A stretch of 64,000 nt of DNA from Eriocheir sinensis (taxonomy: Eukaryota; Arthropoda; Malacostraca; Decapoda; Varunidae), in assembly GCF_024679095.1 (NCBI RefSeq), contig NC_066509.1, positions 20,196,811 to 20,260,810 on the forward strand, given 5' to 3'. Of the stretch, positions 49,319 to 63,905 are shown piece after piece. Under the pieces are notes generated by a model. It worked only from the letters and a program-made list of their open reading frames with translations. It did no database searches and had not been told where the DNA came from. The first letter of the stretch is position 1; each line of letters begins with the position of its first letter. The position numbers and the translations under genes are program-made.

Positions 49319-49803
49319 CTGATAATCTGATTTTATATTATTTTTATAAAATCTGAATTTTGTTTATTGAATTTGAAACGAATTTACCTTATTTTGTATA
49401 TCTATTTTCATACAAATTAAAATACTTCTGTGTATTTTTGTATATAGTTTTATATAAATTTACGTTATTTTATGTGTATTTTGTATATTTATATTTATAC
49501 AAATACACATTCTTTTATTGGTATTTTGTATATTTATTTTCATGCGAATTTACTTTATTTTATGTGTATTTTGTAAACATTTTTTTATACGTATTTACTT
49601 CATTTTATGTGTATTTTGTATATATATTTTTATAGAAATCTACGTTATTTTATGTGTATTCGTATATATATTTTTAAAAAAATTTAAATTTTTTTATATT
49701 TATTTTTAATATATATTTAAATAAAAATTTAAATTATTTTATTTTTTTTTTATATATTTATTTTAATACAAATTTAATTTTTTTATGTGTATTTTGGTAT
49801 ATA
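49319..49803 (+). repeat. Isolated plus-oriented block with odd edges
   Basis: About 0.48 kb of T-rich satellite, paralogous to 46670-47110. The left edge has a tandem ATCTGATA/ATCTGATT and a TAAAATCTGA echo near 49345. The right edge reads ATATGGAGAGGTAAATTTG, where GGAGAGG is unusual for this array. It contains the G/C-free stretch at 49663-49768. Confidence 0.83.
49663..49768 (+). other. 106-bp stretch with no G or C; systematic G/C replacement
   Basis: Aligned without gaps to the paralogue at about 46970-47105, 18 of the 19 G/C positions between 49675 and 49784 are A or T here. Sixteen of these are G to T or C to A, two are G to A, and all A/T positions are unchanged. Only the C at 49769 is kept. 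Ordinary divergence between copies elsewhere changes A/T and G/C alike. I infer a base-calling or consensus artefact, or a very odd mutation process. Confidence 0.85.
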
Positions 49804-52800
49804 TGGAGAGGTAAATTTGTATTGAAAGAGATATTCAAAAATACAAATAAAACAATGTAAATTTGTTTCAAAATATATATACGAATACACATGAAATAAC
49901 GTAGATTTCTATATATATATTTTCAAAATACACATAAAATGAAGTAAATACGTATAAAAAAATGAATACAAAATACACATAAAAATCGTATCAAAATAAA
50001 TAAACAAAATACCAGTAAAAGAATGAGTATTTGTATAAATATAAATATACAAAATACACAAAAAATATCTTAAATTTGTATAAAACTATATACAAAAATA
50101 CACAGAAGTAATTAAATTTGTATGAAAATATATATACAAAGTACAGCTAAAATAAGCTAAATTTGAATTGAAATGTACATACAAAATACATAAAATAATG
50201 TAAATCTGTATCAAAATATTTATACAAATACATATAATAACGTAGATTTGTTTAAAAATATATAATCAAAATACACATTAAGTAATGTAAATACGTATAA
50301 AAAATATGTACAAAATACACATATAATCATGTAACTCGTATCAAAATAAATAAACAAAATAGCAATAAAATAATGTAAATTTGTATGAGAAAACATATAC
50401 AAATAACGCAAATTTCTATAAAAAATATATGTACAAAAATGCACATAAAATAAAGTAAATTTGCATAAAAATATATATACAAAACACACACTAAATAATG
50501 TAAATGCGTACATAAAATAACCAAAATTTGTATAAAACTCTATACAAAAATACACAAAAATAATTTAAATTTGTTTGAAAAGAAATATACAAAATACACA
50601 TAAAATTTGGTAAATTTGTATTGAAATACATATACAAAAAACACATCAAATAATGTAAATTTGAATGAAAATATATAAACAAATACACTTAAAATAACGT
50701 AAATTTGTATAAAATATATATGCAAGATACACATTAAATAATGTAAATGTGTATAAAAAAATGTATACAAAAAACAAATAGAATAATGTAAAATCGTATC
50801 AAAATAAATACACAGAATATCAATAAAATAATGTAAATTTGTATGAAAATAAAGATGCAAAATTCCCAAAAATTATCGCATTTTTTAAAAAAATATATTA
50901 ACCAAATTACACATAATATATTTAAATTTGCATTGAAATAAATATACAAAATGCATATACAGTAAGGTAAATTTGTATTGAAAGAGATATTCAAAAATAC
51001 ATATAAAACAATGTAAATCTGTTTCAAAATATATATACGAATAAACATAAAATAAAGTAGATTTCTATAGAAATATATATTCAAAATACATATGAAATTA
51101 TGTAAATACGTATAAAAATATATATATACAAAATACATATCAAATAATGTAAATTCGTGTCAAAATAAATAAACAAAATATCATGAAAAGAATGTGTATT
51201 TGTATGAAAATAGATAATAGATAATAAATTTGTATAAAATATATATGCAAGATACACATTAAATAATGTATATATGTATAAAAAAGTATATACAAAAAAC
51301 AAATAGAATAATGTAACATCGTATCAAAATAAATACACCGAATATTGATAAAATAATGTAAATTTGTATGAAAATAAAGATGCAAAATTCCCATAAAATA
51401 GCGCATTTCTTATAAAAATATATATACCAAAATACACATAAAATATTTAAATTTGCATTGAAATAAATATACAAAATGCACATACAATAAGGTAAATTTG
51501 TATTGAAAGAGATATGCAAAAATACATATAAAACAATGTAAATTTGTTTCAAAATATATATTCGAATTCAAATAAAAAAACGTAGATTTCTATAAAAATA
51601 TATATACAAAATACACATAAAATGAAGTAAATACGTTTAAAAAAATGTATACAAAATACACATAAAATAAAGTAAATTCGAATTAAAATAAATAAACAAA
51701 ATACCAATAAAAGAATGTGTATTTGGATAAATATAAATATACAAAATACACATACAAAATAAACATAAAATAAGGTAGATTTGTAAGAAAATATATATAC
51801 AAAATACACATAAAATAATGTAAATTTATTTGAAAATATATATATAAATACACATAAAATACCATGAATTTGAATAAAAATATATATTCAAAATAAATAT
51901 TAAATAATGTAAAAGCGTATAAATATATATATACAAAGTACATATAAAATAATGTAAATTCGTATCAATATAAATCAACAAAACACCAATAAAATAATAT
52001 ATATATTTGAATGAAAATAAATTTACAAAATACAAATAACATAACTAAAATTTGTATTAAATTATATACAAAAATACATAGAAGTAATTTGAGTTTGTAT
52101 GAAAATAGATATACAAAATACACATAAAACTAGGTAAATTTCTTTTGAAATGTATATACAAAATACCCATAAAATATTGTAAATTTGTGTCAAAATATAT
52201 AAACAAATGCACATAAAATAACGTACATTTGTATGAAAAATATAAACAAAATACACATAGAATAATGTCAATTCGTATCAAAATGAATGAGCAGAATATC
52301 AATAAATAATGTAAATTTGTATGAAAATAAAGATGCAAAATACCCACAAAATAAAGCATATGTTTATAAAAATAAAGATACAAAAATACACATCGAATGA
52401 TTAAATTTGTATTAAAATTAATATACAAAATGCGTATATAATAAGGTAAATTTGTATACAAAATACACATACAAAATAAACATAAAATAAGGTAGATTTG
52501 TAATAAAATATATGTACAAAATTCGCATAAAATAATGTAAATTTATTTGAAAATATATATACAAATACACATAAAATACCATGAATTTGTATAAAAATAT
52601 ATATTCAAAATAAATATTAAATAATGTAAAAGCGTATAAATATATATATACAACGTACCTATAAAATAATGTAAATTCGTATCAATATAAATCAACAAAA
52701 CACCAATAAAATAATATATCTATGAATGAAAATAAATTTACAAAATACACATAACATAACTAAAATTTGTATTAAAATATATACAAAAATACATAGAAAT

Positions 52801-53196
52801 AATTTGAGTTTGTATTAAAATAGATATACAAAATACACATAAAACTAGGTAAATTTCTTTTGAAATGTATATACAAAATACCCATAAAATATTGTAAATT
52901 TGTGTCAAAATATATAAGCAAATACACATAAAATAACGTATATTTGTATGAAAAATATATACAAAATACACATAGAATAATGTCAATTCGTATCAAACTG
53001 AATGAGCAGAATATCAATAAAATAATGTAAATTTGTATGAAAATAAAGATGCAAAATACCCAAAAAAAAAAGCATATGTTTATAAAAATACAGATACAAA
53101 AACACACATCGAATAATTAAATTTGTATCAAAATTAATATACAAAATGCGTATATAATAAGGTAAATTTGTGTTGAAAAAATATGCAACATACACG
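49804..53196 (-). repeat. Minus-oriented satellite block, 3.4 kb; second arm of the large inverted repeat
   Basis: The A-rich strand reads along + throughout, ending at inverted J2. From about 50512 to 53196 it is the reverse complement of 32078-35062 apart from unit-number differences. It contains the 710-bp tandem duplication at 51744-53160. No gene seen. Confidence 0.87.
51744..53160 (-). repeat. Tandem duplication of one ~710-bp unit
   Basis: The run CACATACAAAATAAACATAA begins near 51750 and again near 52460. The following monomers repeat in the same order, including TTTGAGTTTGTAT, AAACTAGGTAAATTTCTTTTG and AATGAATGAGCAG. The two copies are very similar, with scattered single-base differences. 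The length equals one higher-order unit, as expected from unequal exchange in register. Confidence 0.85.
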
Positions 53197-54599
<1,403 letters not shown>

Positions 54600-54600
<1 letters not shown>

Positions 54601-57150
54601 AACACATTATTTTTATTGGTATTTTGTTTATTTATTTTGATACTAATTTACATTATTTTATGTGTATTTTCTATACATTTTTATAATATTTACTTATTTT
54701 ATGTAAATTTGTATATATAGTACATCCAAATTACATTATTTTATGTGTATTTCTTATATATTTTATACAATTGCATTATTTTGTGTGTATTTTGTATGTC
54801 ATTTCATAAAAATTGCGTTATTTGTTATTTATTCGTATTTGATACAAATTTATACAAATTCATATTATTTAATATTGTATTTATATATATATTTCTCTAA
54901 ATTTATATTATTTGTAATATTTTTATATTTCATTAAAGGCCCCTTATTTATATTTATTTTGTATATTTATTTCATTCAATTTTAAAATTATTTTATGTAT
55001 ATTTTGTATTTGTATTTGGGTATTTATGTATTATTTTGTATATATATATTTTCATCCATTACTTTATTGTTATTGATATTTTCCTTAATTTAATTCGATA
55101 CAAATTTGGAATTATTTTCATAGGTATTTATACATATTTTTATATACTCATTTACATTATCTAATGTGTGTTTTTGTATTATATTTTATAGAAATTTATT
55201 TTATATTCATTTTTAATACATATATTTTATAAAATTGCGTTATTTTATGTATATAGTTTTATATAAATTTACATTATTTATATGTGCATTTTGTATCTTT
55301 ATATTTATTATAAATACATTCTTTTATTTGAGTATATTGTTTATTTACATTTATACGAATTTACATTATTTTATGTGTAACAATTTTATTATACATTTTT
55401 TATACGTATTTACTTAATATTATGTGTATTTTGTATGTATTTTTATAGAAATCTACGTTATTTTGTGTGTATTCGTTTATATATTTTGATATAATTTACA
55501 TTATTTTATATATATTGCCATATCTATTTCAATACTAAATTACACTATTATATGCATTTGTTATGTATATTTATTACAAAATTCAAATATTTTTTATGTA
55601 TTTTGGTATCCAATATTTTATAAAAAAATGCGTTATTTTATAAGTATTTTGCATCTTAATTTTCATACAAATTTACATTATTTTATTAATATTCTGTGTA
55701 TATATATTTTGATACGATTTTTACATTATTCTATTTGTGTTTTGTATATATTTTTTTTTCATACACATTATTTAATGTCTATTTTGATTATATATTTTAT
55801 ACAACTTTACGTTATTATATATTGTATTTGTTGTATATATTTTCTTTCAAATTTACATTATTTTACCATGTATTTGTATATGTATTTCAATACACAAATT
55901 AACCTAATTTTATGTGTATTTTTGTATATTTCTTTTCCTTACAAATTTAAGTATTTTATTGTATTTTTTGTATATAGTTTTATACAAATTGTAGGTTATT
56001 TATGTGTGCAGATTTACATTATTGTATGTGTTTTGTATATATATTTTATCCAAAGGGTACTTTTATTTTACGTTCATTTTGGACATATATTATTTATGGA
56101 AATTAGCGTTATTTTTATATTGTACATTTATATATTTTTCTCATACAAATTTACATTATTTATTGATATTTTGTTTATTTATTTGATACATTGAATTACA
56201 TGATTATATGTGTATTTTGTACATATTTTTTATGTATTTACATTACTTAATGTGTATTTTGTTTATATATTTTTAAACAAATTTACGTTATTATATGTAT
56301 TTTTATAAATATTTTGATACAAAATTTACATTATTTTGTTGTATTTTCTATATACATTTCAATTTAAATTTCAGGCTTATTTTTATCTGTATTTTGTATA
56401 TATTATCTATTTTCACTAATGAATTTAATAACTTCTGTGTATTTTTGTATAGAAGTTTTATACAAATTTACGTTATTTTATGTGTATTTTTGTACCTATT
56501 TATATTTATACAAATACACATTCTCTTTTCTCGCTTAATTATTTTTGTTTTATTTATTTTGAAACGAATTTACATTATTTTATGTATTATTTTGTATACA
56601 TTTTCTTATACGTATTTACTTCATTTATATTATTTTGTATATATATTTTTATACAAATCTACATTTTATGTGTATTGCAGGATATATATTTTGAAACAAA
56701 TTTCATCATTTTTATATATATTTTGCATATCTATTTCTAATACAGATTTCACCTTATTGTATGTGTATGTTTGTATATTTATTTTAATACAAATTATTCT
56801 TTTTCATGTGTATTTTTGGTATATATATTTTATAAAAAATGCACGTTATTTAATAGGTATTTGCATCTTTATTTTGATGCTATATTTACATTGTTTTATT
56901 AATATTCAGTGTATTTATTTTGATACGATTTTTACATTATTCTATTTGTGTTTTGTATATATTTTTTATACATATTACATTATTTTAATGTATTTTTTTT
57001 GTATATTTTAAAAACACAATTTACGTTATTTTTATGCGCATCTGTTAAAAATATTTTGAGATTATTTAGATTAACATTATTTTATGTATTTTGTATATAT
57101 ATTTTAATACAAATTTAGTTTATTTTATGTATATTTTGAATACTCTATTT
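54600..57150 (+). repeat. Indel-ridden plus-oriented satellite
   Basis: The monomer order follows 17900-20940 to junction J3, but almost every monomer has a one- to few-base insertion or deletion. Examples are homopolymer changes such as GATTTTTACATT, and extra bases such as AGGCTTATTTTTATCTG near 56375. It lacks the ~570-bp local duplication seen at 18940-19505. Frames are broken more often than in the clean part. The GGCCCC at 54938-54943 has no counterpart. Confidence 0.82.
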
Positions 57151-57185
57151 TTCATTCGTATCAAAATAAATAAACAAAATAGCTG
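57140..57185. other. Orientation-switch junction J3, copy 3
   Basis: TACTCTATTTTTCA then TTCGTATCAAAATAAATAA, with two indels relative to the junction at 20935. Confidence 0.78.
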
Positions 57186-58894
57186 ATAAAATGAAATGTA
57201 AATTTGTATGAGATAACATATACAAATACATTACATGAAAATAATGCAAATTTCTAAAAATATATGTACAAAATGCACATAAAATAAAGTAAATTTGCAT
57301 AAAAAAACTATATATAATAAAACACACACAAATTAAATACATGTAAATGTGTACATAAAATATAAACTAAATTTGTATAAAACTATATACAAAAATATGA
57401 CAAAAAAATTTATAAATTTGTATGAAAATATACAAAATACACATAAAATTAGGTAAATTTGTATTGAAATACATATACAAATAATACACATAAAATAATG
57501 TAAATTTGAATGAAAATATATAAACAAATATACTTAAAATAACGTAAATTTGTGTATAAAATATATATGTCTCTAAGATACACATTAAATAATAATAAAT
57601 GTGCAAAAAAAATATATAGCAAAAAAGAAATAGAATAATGTAAAATCCTATCAATATAAATACACAGAATATCAATAAAATAAATGTAAATTTACAGTAT
57701 GAAAAGAAAGATGCAAAATTCCCTGTGAAATAAAGCGCATTTTTTATAAAATATATATACCAAAAATACACATAAAATATTTAAATTTGTATTGAAATAA
57801 ATATACAAAAATGCATATACAGTAAGGTAAATATGTATTGAAAGAGATATTCAAAATACACTTATAAAACAAAGAAGTTAATTTGTTTCAAAATATATAT
57901 ACGAATACACATAAAATAATAGATTTCTATAGAAATATATATACAAAATACATGAAATTAATAAATAAATATAAAAAATATATATATACAAAAATACATA
58001 TCTAGGTAAATTCGTGTCAAAATAAATAAACAAAATATCATGAAAAAGAATATTGTATTTGCATGAAAATAAATAATAGATAATAGATTATGTAAATATA
58101 TATGCAAGATACGCTTTAAATAAATGTAATATGTATATAAAAAAAATATATACAAAAAACAAATAGAATACATGTGAAATCGTAACAAAAATAAATACAC
58201 CGAATATTAATAAAATAATGTGAAATTTGATTGTGAAAATAAAGATGCAAAATTCCCATCAAATAGCGCATTTCTTATAAAATATATATATACCAAATAT
58301 ACACATAAAATATTTAAATTTGTGTTGAAATAAACAATATACAAATCTTTACATACACAATAAAAAGGTAAACTTGTATTGAAAGAGATATAAAAATACA
58401 TATAAAAACAATGTAAATTTGTTTTTCAAAATATATATACGAATACACATAAAATAACGTAGATTTCAATAAAAATATATATACAAAATACACATAATTA
58501 AGTAAATGCGTATTAGAATATAGATATACCAAAATAAAACATAGAATAAATGTGAAATTAGTATCAAAATAAAACAAAAATACCAATAAAAGCAATGTAA
58601 ATTTGTTTAAAAATAAAAAATAAGCAAAATACACATAAAATAACGTATATTTAACATACATATATACAAAAATACACATAGCATAATTATTCGTATGAAA
58701 ATAGATATACAAAATACAGATAAAATAAGCTAAATTTAGTTAAAAAAATATACAAAATACATAATATTTTATGTGTATAAAATTTTGTGTTTCAAAATCT
58801 ATATACGAACACTATTTTTCAACGTGTATTTCTTTATAGAAATATATATACTACAAACACATCCAAATGATGTCATTACACGTATATTGGGCCT

Positions 58895-58896
<2 letters not shown>
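57151..58896 (-). repeat. Indel-ridden minus-oriented satellite
   Basis: Order follows 20948-22475, including the rare AAATCCTATCAATATAAAT variant and AAATAATAGATAATAG. Extra short insertions such as CTGA near 57183, GTCTCT near 57570 and CTGTG near 57723 have no match in the paralogue. About 58740-58780 is a confused stretch with both orientations. TTGGGCCTCT at about 58888 precedes the (TA)n tract and is foreign to the repeat. Confidence 0.8.

Positions 58897-58929
<33 letters not shown>
58897..58929. repeat. (TA)n tract, 33 bp
   Basis: Same locus as the tracts at 22476 (135 bp) and 45454 (192 bp), judged by the left flank (AAATGATGT...ACACG). It may be a collapsed, under-called version. 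Confidence 0.85.
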
Positions 58930-58931
<2 letters not shown>

Positions 58932-59690
58932 CCTTAGGTATTTTCTATACATAGTTTTTATACTCATTTTACATTATCTAATGTGTGTTTGTATATATAT
59001 ATTTTTATCACAAATTATTTTATGTGTATTTTGTATATATATTAATTATACCTATAAAACAATGCGTTATTTTATGTAAATAGTTTATATAAATTTACGT
59101 TATTTTATGTGCATTTTTATATTTATATTTATAAAATACCCACATTCTTTTATTGGTATATTATTTATTTACATTCCTAAAATACATTATATACATATTA
59201 TTCAATTATGCATTTAAATATACAAAACATTTACTAATAAGGTAAATTTGTATTTTACATAAAATATATATAAATAATCTAGAATTTGTTTAAAAACCCT
59301 ATATTCGTATATATACACATGAAACAACGTAGATTTCTTTATAAAATACATTGATACAAAATGGTTACATATAAATAATGTAATGATGTATATACATTTC
59401 AATTCAAATACAGCATAAAATATCTGTAAATTGTATAATCTGTTTTTCATACAGATATAATTATGAATGTATTTGTATGTATATAGTTACACAAAACAAA
59501 ATGATAAAATTACGTTATTTATGAGAAATATATACATAAAATAACGCAAATTTCCTATTTAAATACATTATTTTCAAAATGATTTTAAAACAAATTTATT
59601 TATTTATATACAAACACATTAGATTATTTTTATGAGTATAATATGTATAGGTCAATTTTACAAATACCCAAATTATATCGAATTTAATTC
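58930..59690. repeat. Degraded satellite with mixed orientation
   Basis: About 58930-59190 is T-rich and resembles 18370-18630. About 59200-59690 alternates within single monomers between A-rich and T-rich fragments, for example TACATTTCAATTCAAAT followed by ACAGCATAAAATATCTG. No clean monomer is found here. No gene is visible; the short open frames do not resemble any protein. Confidence 0.65.
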
Positions 59691-60476
59691 ATTTCCATGT
59701 GTATTTTGTATATATATTTTATAGTAATCTACATAAAATATGTGTATTCCTATATATAAATTCAAATAAGTACATAAAATATTGTATTTTGTATATACAT
59801 TTCAATACAAATTTAGCTTATTTTATCTGTTTTTTATATATCTTATTTTTCATACGAATTACCATTTCAGGTGTATTTTTGTATAGTTTCAAATTTATGT
59901 TATTTTATGTATATTTTGTATATTATTATATTTAAAAAAAAACACATTCTTTTATTGGTATTTTGTTTACTATTATTTTATTTTTGAATTTACATTATTT
60001 TATTAATATTCTGTGTATTTATTTTGATGCGATATTTACATTATTTTATTTGTGTATTTTGTATATATATTTTTTATACCTGAAATTTACATTTATTATT
60101 AAGTGTATTCAGAGTTATATATATTTTCAAACAAATTTTGTTATTATATGTATTTGTGTGTGTTTCAATACAGATTTACCTTTTTATTACATGTATTTTG
60201 TAAAGGATTTATTTCAACACAAATTTAAAATATTTTGTGTATTTGTGTATATAGTTTTGATACAAATTTGGGTGATTTTTATGTGTATTTTTGTATATCT
60301 ATTTTCATAGCCAAATAGCCACATTCTTTTTATTTATCATTTTGTTTATTTATTTTTTGACGCGAAATTTACATTATTTAATGTGTATTTTGTATATATA
60401 TTTTTATACAATTTACATCATTTCATGTATGTATTTTAGTATAGTTTTAAACAAATTTATATTATTTATGTATTTG

Positions 60477-60550
<74 letters not shown>

Positions 60551-60815
60551 TATACATAAATACATATCTTTTATTGGTATTTTGTTTATTTATTTTGATA
60601 CTAATTTACATTATTTTATATGTATTTTAGTATACATATTTATTACGTATTATCACCTACATTTTATGTGTATTTTGTGTATATATATTTTCATAGAAAT
60701 CTACCTTATTTCTGTGTGTATACGTATATATATTTTGTAACAAATCTACATGATGTTTATATGTATTTTGTCACATATCTATTTTTGTATTCTCTGAATT
60801 CTGAAATTATTTTTT
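59690..60815 (+). repeat. Indel-ridden plus-oriented satellite
   Basis: Order resembles 53360-54700, including the (TA)n locus and the ACTAATTTACATT monomer after it. Indels occur in most monomers. It flips at about 60815, near TTTTTTAAGTTATACATAG. Confidence 0.78.
60484..60550. repeat. (TA)n tract, ~67 bp, with TTTA interruption
   Basis: AT dinucleotides interrupted at about 60535 and 60549. Paralogous to the 242-bp tract at 54350. Confidence 0.9.
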
Positions 60816-61535
60816 AAGTTATACATAGAATAATGTAAAATCATTATCAAAATAGAATTTTACACAGAATATCAATAAAATAATATTAAATTTGTATGAA
60901 AATAGCATTTAAAAGAATGAAAATACCCATAAGATAAAGCATATTTTTTTTTAAATACATATACAAAATACACATATAGAATAATTAAATTTGTATTAAA
61001 AATTAATATACAAAAATGCACACTATACAATAAGGTAAATTTGTATTGAAAAAACATCAAGAATACAAATAAAACTGTAAATTTGTAAATTCAAATATAT
61101 ATACGAATACAATATCATGAAATAACGTAGATTTCTATGAAAATAAATATATATACCATAAATACATGATAATATTAATATCGTAAATACGTATAAAATA
61201 TATATATAATAAAATACATATAAATAATGTAAATTCGTATCAAAATAAATATTATCCGAATATTAATAAAAATAATGTAAATTTGTATGAAAATAAAGAT
61301 GCAAATTCCCATCAAACAGTTACTTATAAAAAGATATACTAAAATACATAAAATATTAAATTTGTATTGAAATAAATATACAAAATGCACATACAATAAG
61401 TAAATCTCGTTGAAAGATATGTAAAACATATAAAAAATTGTAATTTGTTTTAAAAATATATAAAACACACATAAACTAGGTAAGTATTGTAATATAATTT
61501 GAAAATAAATAAACAAATAATGATAAGAATGTATT
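60816..61535 (-). repeat. Indel-ridden minus-oriented satellite
   Basis: A-rich-strand monomers with frequent indels. AATAAATATTATCCGAATATT near 61241 corresponds to the AATACACCGAATATTAA variant at 21948 and 48532. No gene seen. Confidence 0.78.
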
Positions 61536-62413
61536 GTTCTCGTGTATTTTGTAATATAGTTTTATACAAATTTACGATATTTTATGTGTGTATTTTGTAT
61601 ATTTATATTTATGACAAATACATTCTTTTGATTTTGTATTTGCTTATTTATTTTGATTAATGATTTTGGCATATGTATTTTGTATTCATTTTTTTAATAC
61701 GTATTTACTTCATTTTATGTATTTTTGTATATATTTTATGAAACTGGCCAATTATTTTATGTGTATTCGTATATATATGTGGAAACAAATTTACATTGTT
61801 TTATATGTATTTTGCACATTCATTTCAATACAAATTTACCTTACTTACAGTATGTGCATTTTTATATTTATTTTAATACAAATTTTAATATTTTATGTGT
61901 ATCGTATATATATTTTATATAAAATTAGCGTTATGCTTATGGGCTAATGGGTAGACTCTTTATTTTCATACAAATTTACATTATTTAGTTAATATTTCAT
62001 TTATTTTCAATACGATTTTATTTTATCTCATTTGAAGTTTGCATATATTTTTTATATTTACATTATTTAATGTGTTATTTTGTATATATATTTGATACAA
62101 ATTTACGTTATTTAAGTGTATATGTTTATATATTTTCATTCAAATTTCCATTATTTTATGTGTATTTTGTATATGTATTTCAATGGTTAAATTCCACTTA
62201 ATTTCATGTGTATTTTGTATATTTTATTTTCATACAAATTTAAATTATTTTTGTGTATTTTTGTATATAGTTTTTATACAAACATTGTGGTTATTTTATG
62301 AGTATTTTAGTATATCTATTTTCTACACAATACACATTATCTCTTTTATTGACATTTTGTTTATTTATTTTTGACCAGAGAATTTAAAACTATTTAATGT
62401 GTATATATATATA

Positions 62414-62512
<99 letters not shown>

Positions 62513-63905
62513 TTATATATATATATTTTTTTTTTTTTTATACGCATTTACATCATTTCACATGTGTATTTTGTATATATATTTCTATAGAAACTCATTG
62601 TTATTTTATGTATTCGTATATAGATTTTAAACAAATTGACGCGTTTTAATGTGCATTTTGTATATTTTTTCAATACAATTCACCATTTTATTGTACGTGC
62701 ATTTTGTATATTAATTTTACTACAAATTTAATTATTCTATGTGTATTTTGTATATGTATTTTTAAAAAAATATGTTTTATTTTATGTATATTTGCATCTT
62801 TATTTTCATACAAAATTACATTATTTTGGCTGATATTTCGTGTATTTATTTTGATTAACGATTTTACATTATTCTATGTGTATTTCTTGTATATATTTTT
62901 CATTTCATTTAGCTTATTTTATGTATTTTGTATATCTGTTATTTTTTAATACAAAATCAAATATTTTATGTTTTTTTCGTATATATATTTTATACAAAAC
63001 ATGTTATTTTATAGGCATTTTTGGTATCTTAATTTTCATACATAAATATACATTATTTTATTAATATTTTCTGTATTTATTTTGGATAATGATTTTACAT
63101 TATTTTATTTGTGTTTAGTATATATTTTTAGTACATACTACATTATTTAATGTGTTTTTGCTATTACATATTTGATAAATTCTATTATTTTTAAGTCTAT
63201 ATGTTTATATATTTTCATTCAAATTTCATATCATTTTATGTGTGTATTTTAAGGCGTATGTATCAATGCACAAATCTCCGGTAATTTAATTTTATGTTTT
63301 TTGTATATTTATTTTCATAAAAGTTTAAAATTATATTTTGTGTATTTTTGTTTATAGTTTTATACAAATTTAGGTTATTTATGTATGTATTTTGTATATC
63401 AATTTCATGCCAAACAATAACATTCTTTTCATGATATTTTTGTTTATTTATTTTGGACACGAATTAACATTATTTAATGTGTATTTTGTATATATATATT
63501 TTATACATTTCTACAGCATTATTTTTCAAGTGTATTTGTGCATATATTTCATGAGAAATTCATGCGTTATTTTATGTGTATTCGTATATATATTTTAAAA
63601 CAAATTTTACATTGTTTTATGTATTTTGCATATTTTCAATACAAATTTAATTTTTTATTGTACAGAATTTTGTATATTAATTTTAATAAATTCTTGATTA
63701 ATCATGAGTATTTTTGTATACATGATTTTGTTAAAAATATGCTTTATCTTGCTAGTATTTTACATCTTTATTTCATACAAATTCTACATTATTTTATTGA
63801 TATTCTGTGCATTTATTTTAATATGATTTTACATATTCTATGTGTATTTTGTTTTATATATTTTATATAAATGTAAGTCATTTCCACAACTACATTATTT
63901 TATGT
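61536..63905 (+). repeat. Indel-ridden plus-oriented satellite
   Basis: From about 62160 to 63870 it follows 35200-36700, including the TATAGATTTT...GACGC variant near 62620, the CAAAATCAAATATTTTATG monomer near 62953 and the GATTAATC monomer near 63695. Bits such as CTGGCCAATT near 61745 and TGGGCTAATGGGTAGACTC near 61940 fit no monomer. No gene seen. Confidence 0.8.
62402..62526. repeat. (TA)n tract, ~125 bp, imperfect
   Basis: AT dinucleotides with TTTA interruptions near 62417 and 62508, then a T run. The paralogous site at 35375-35393 has only 19 bp. Confidence 0.92.
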
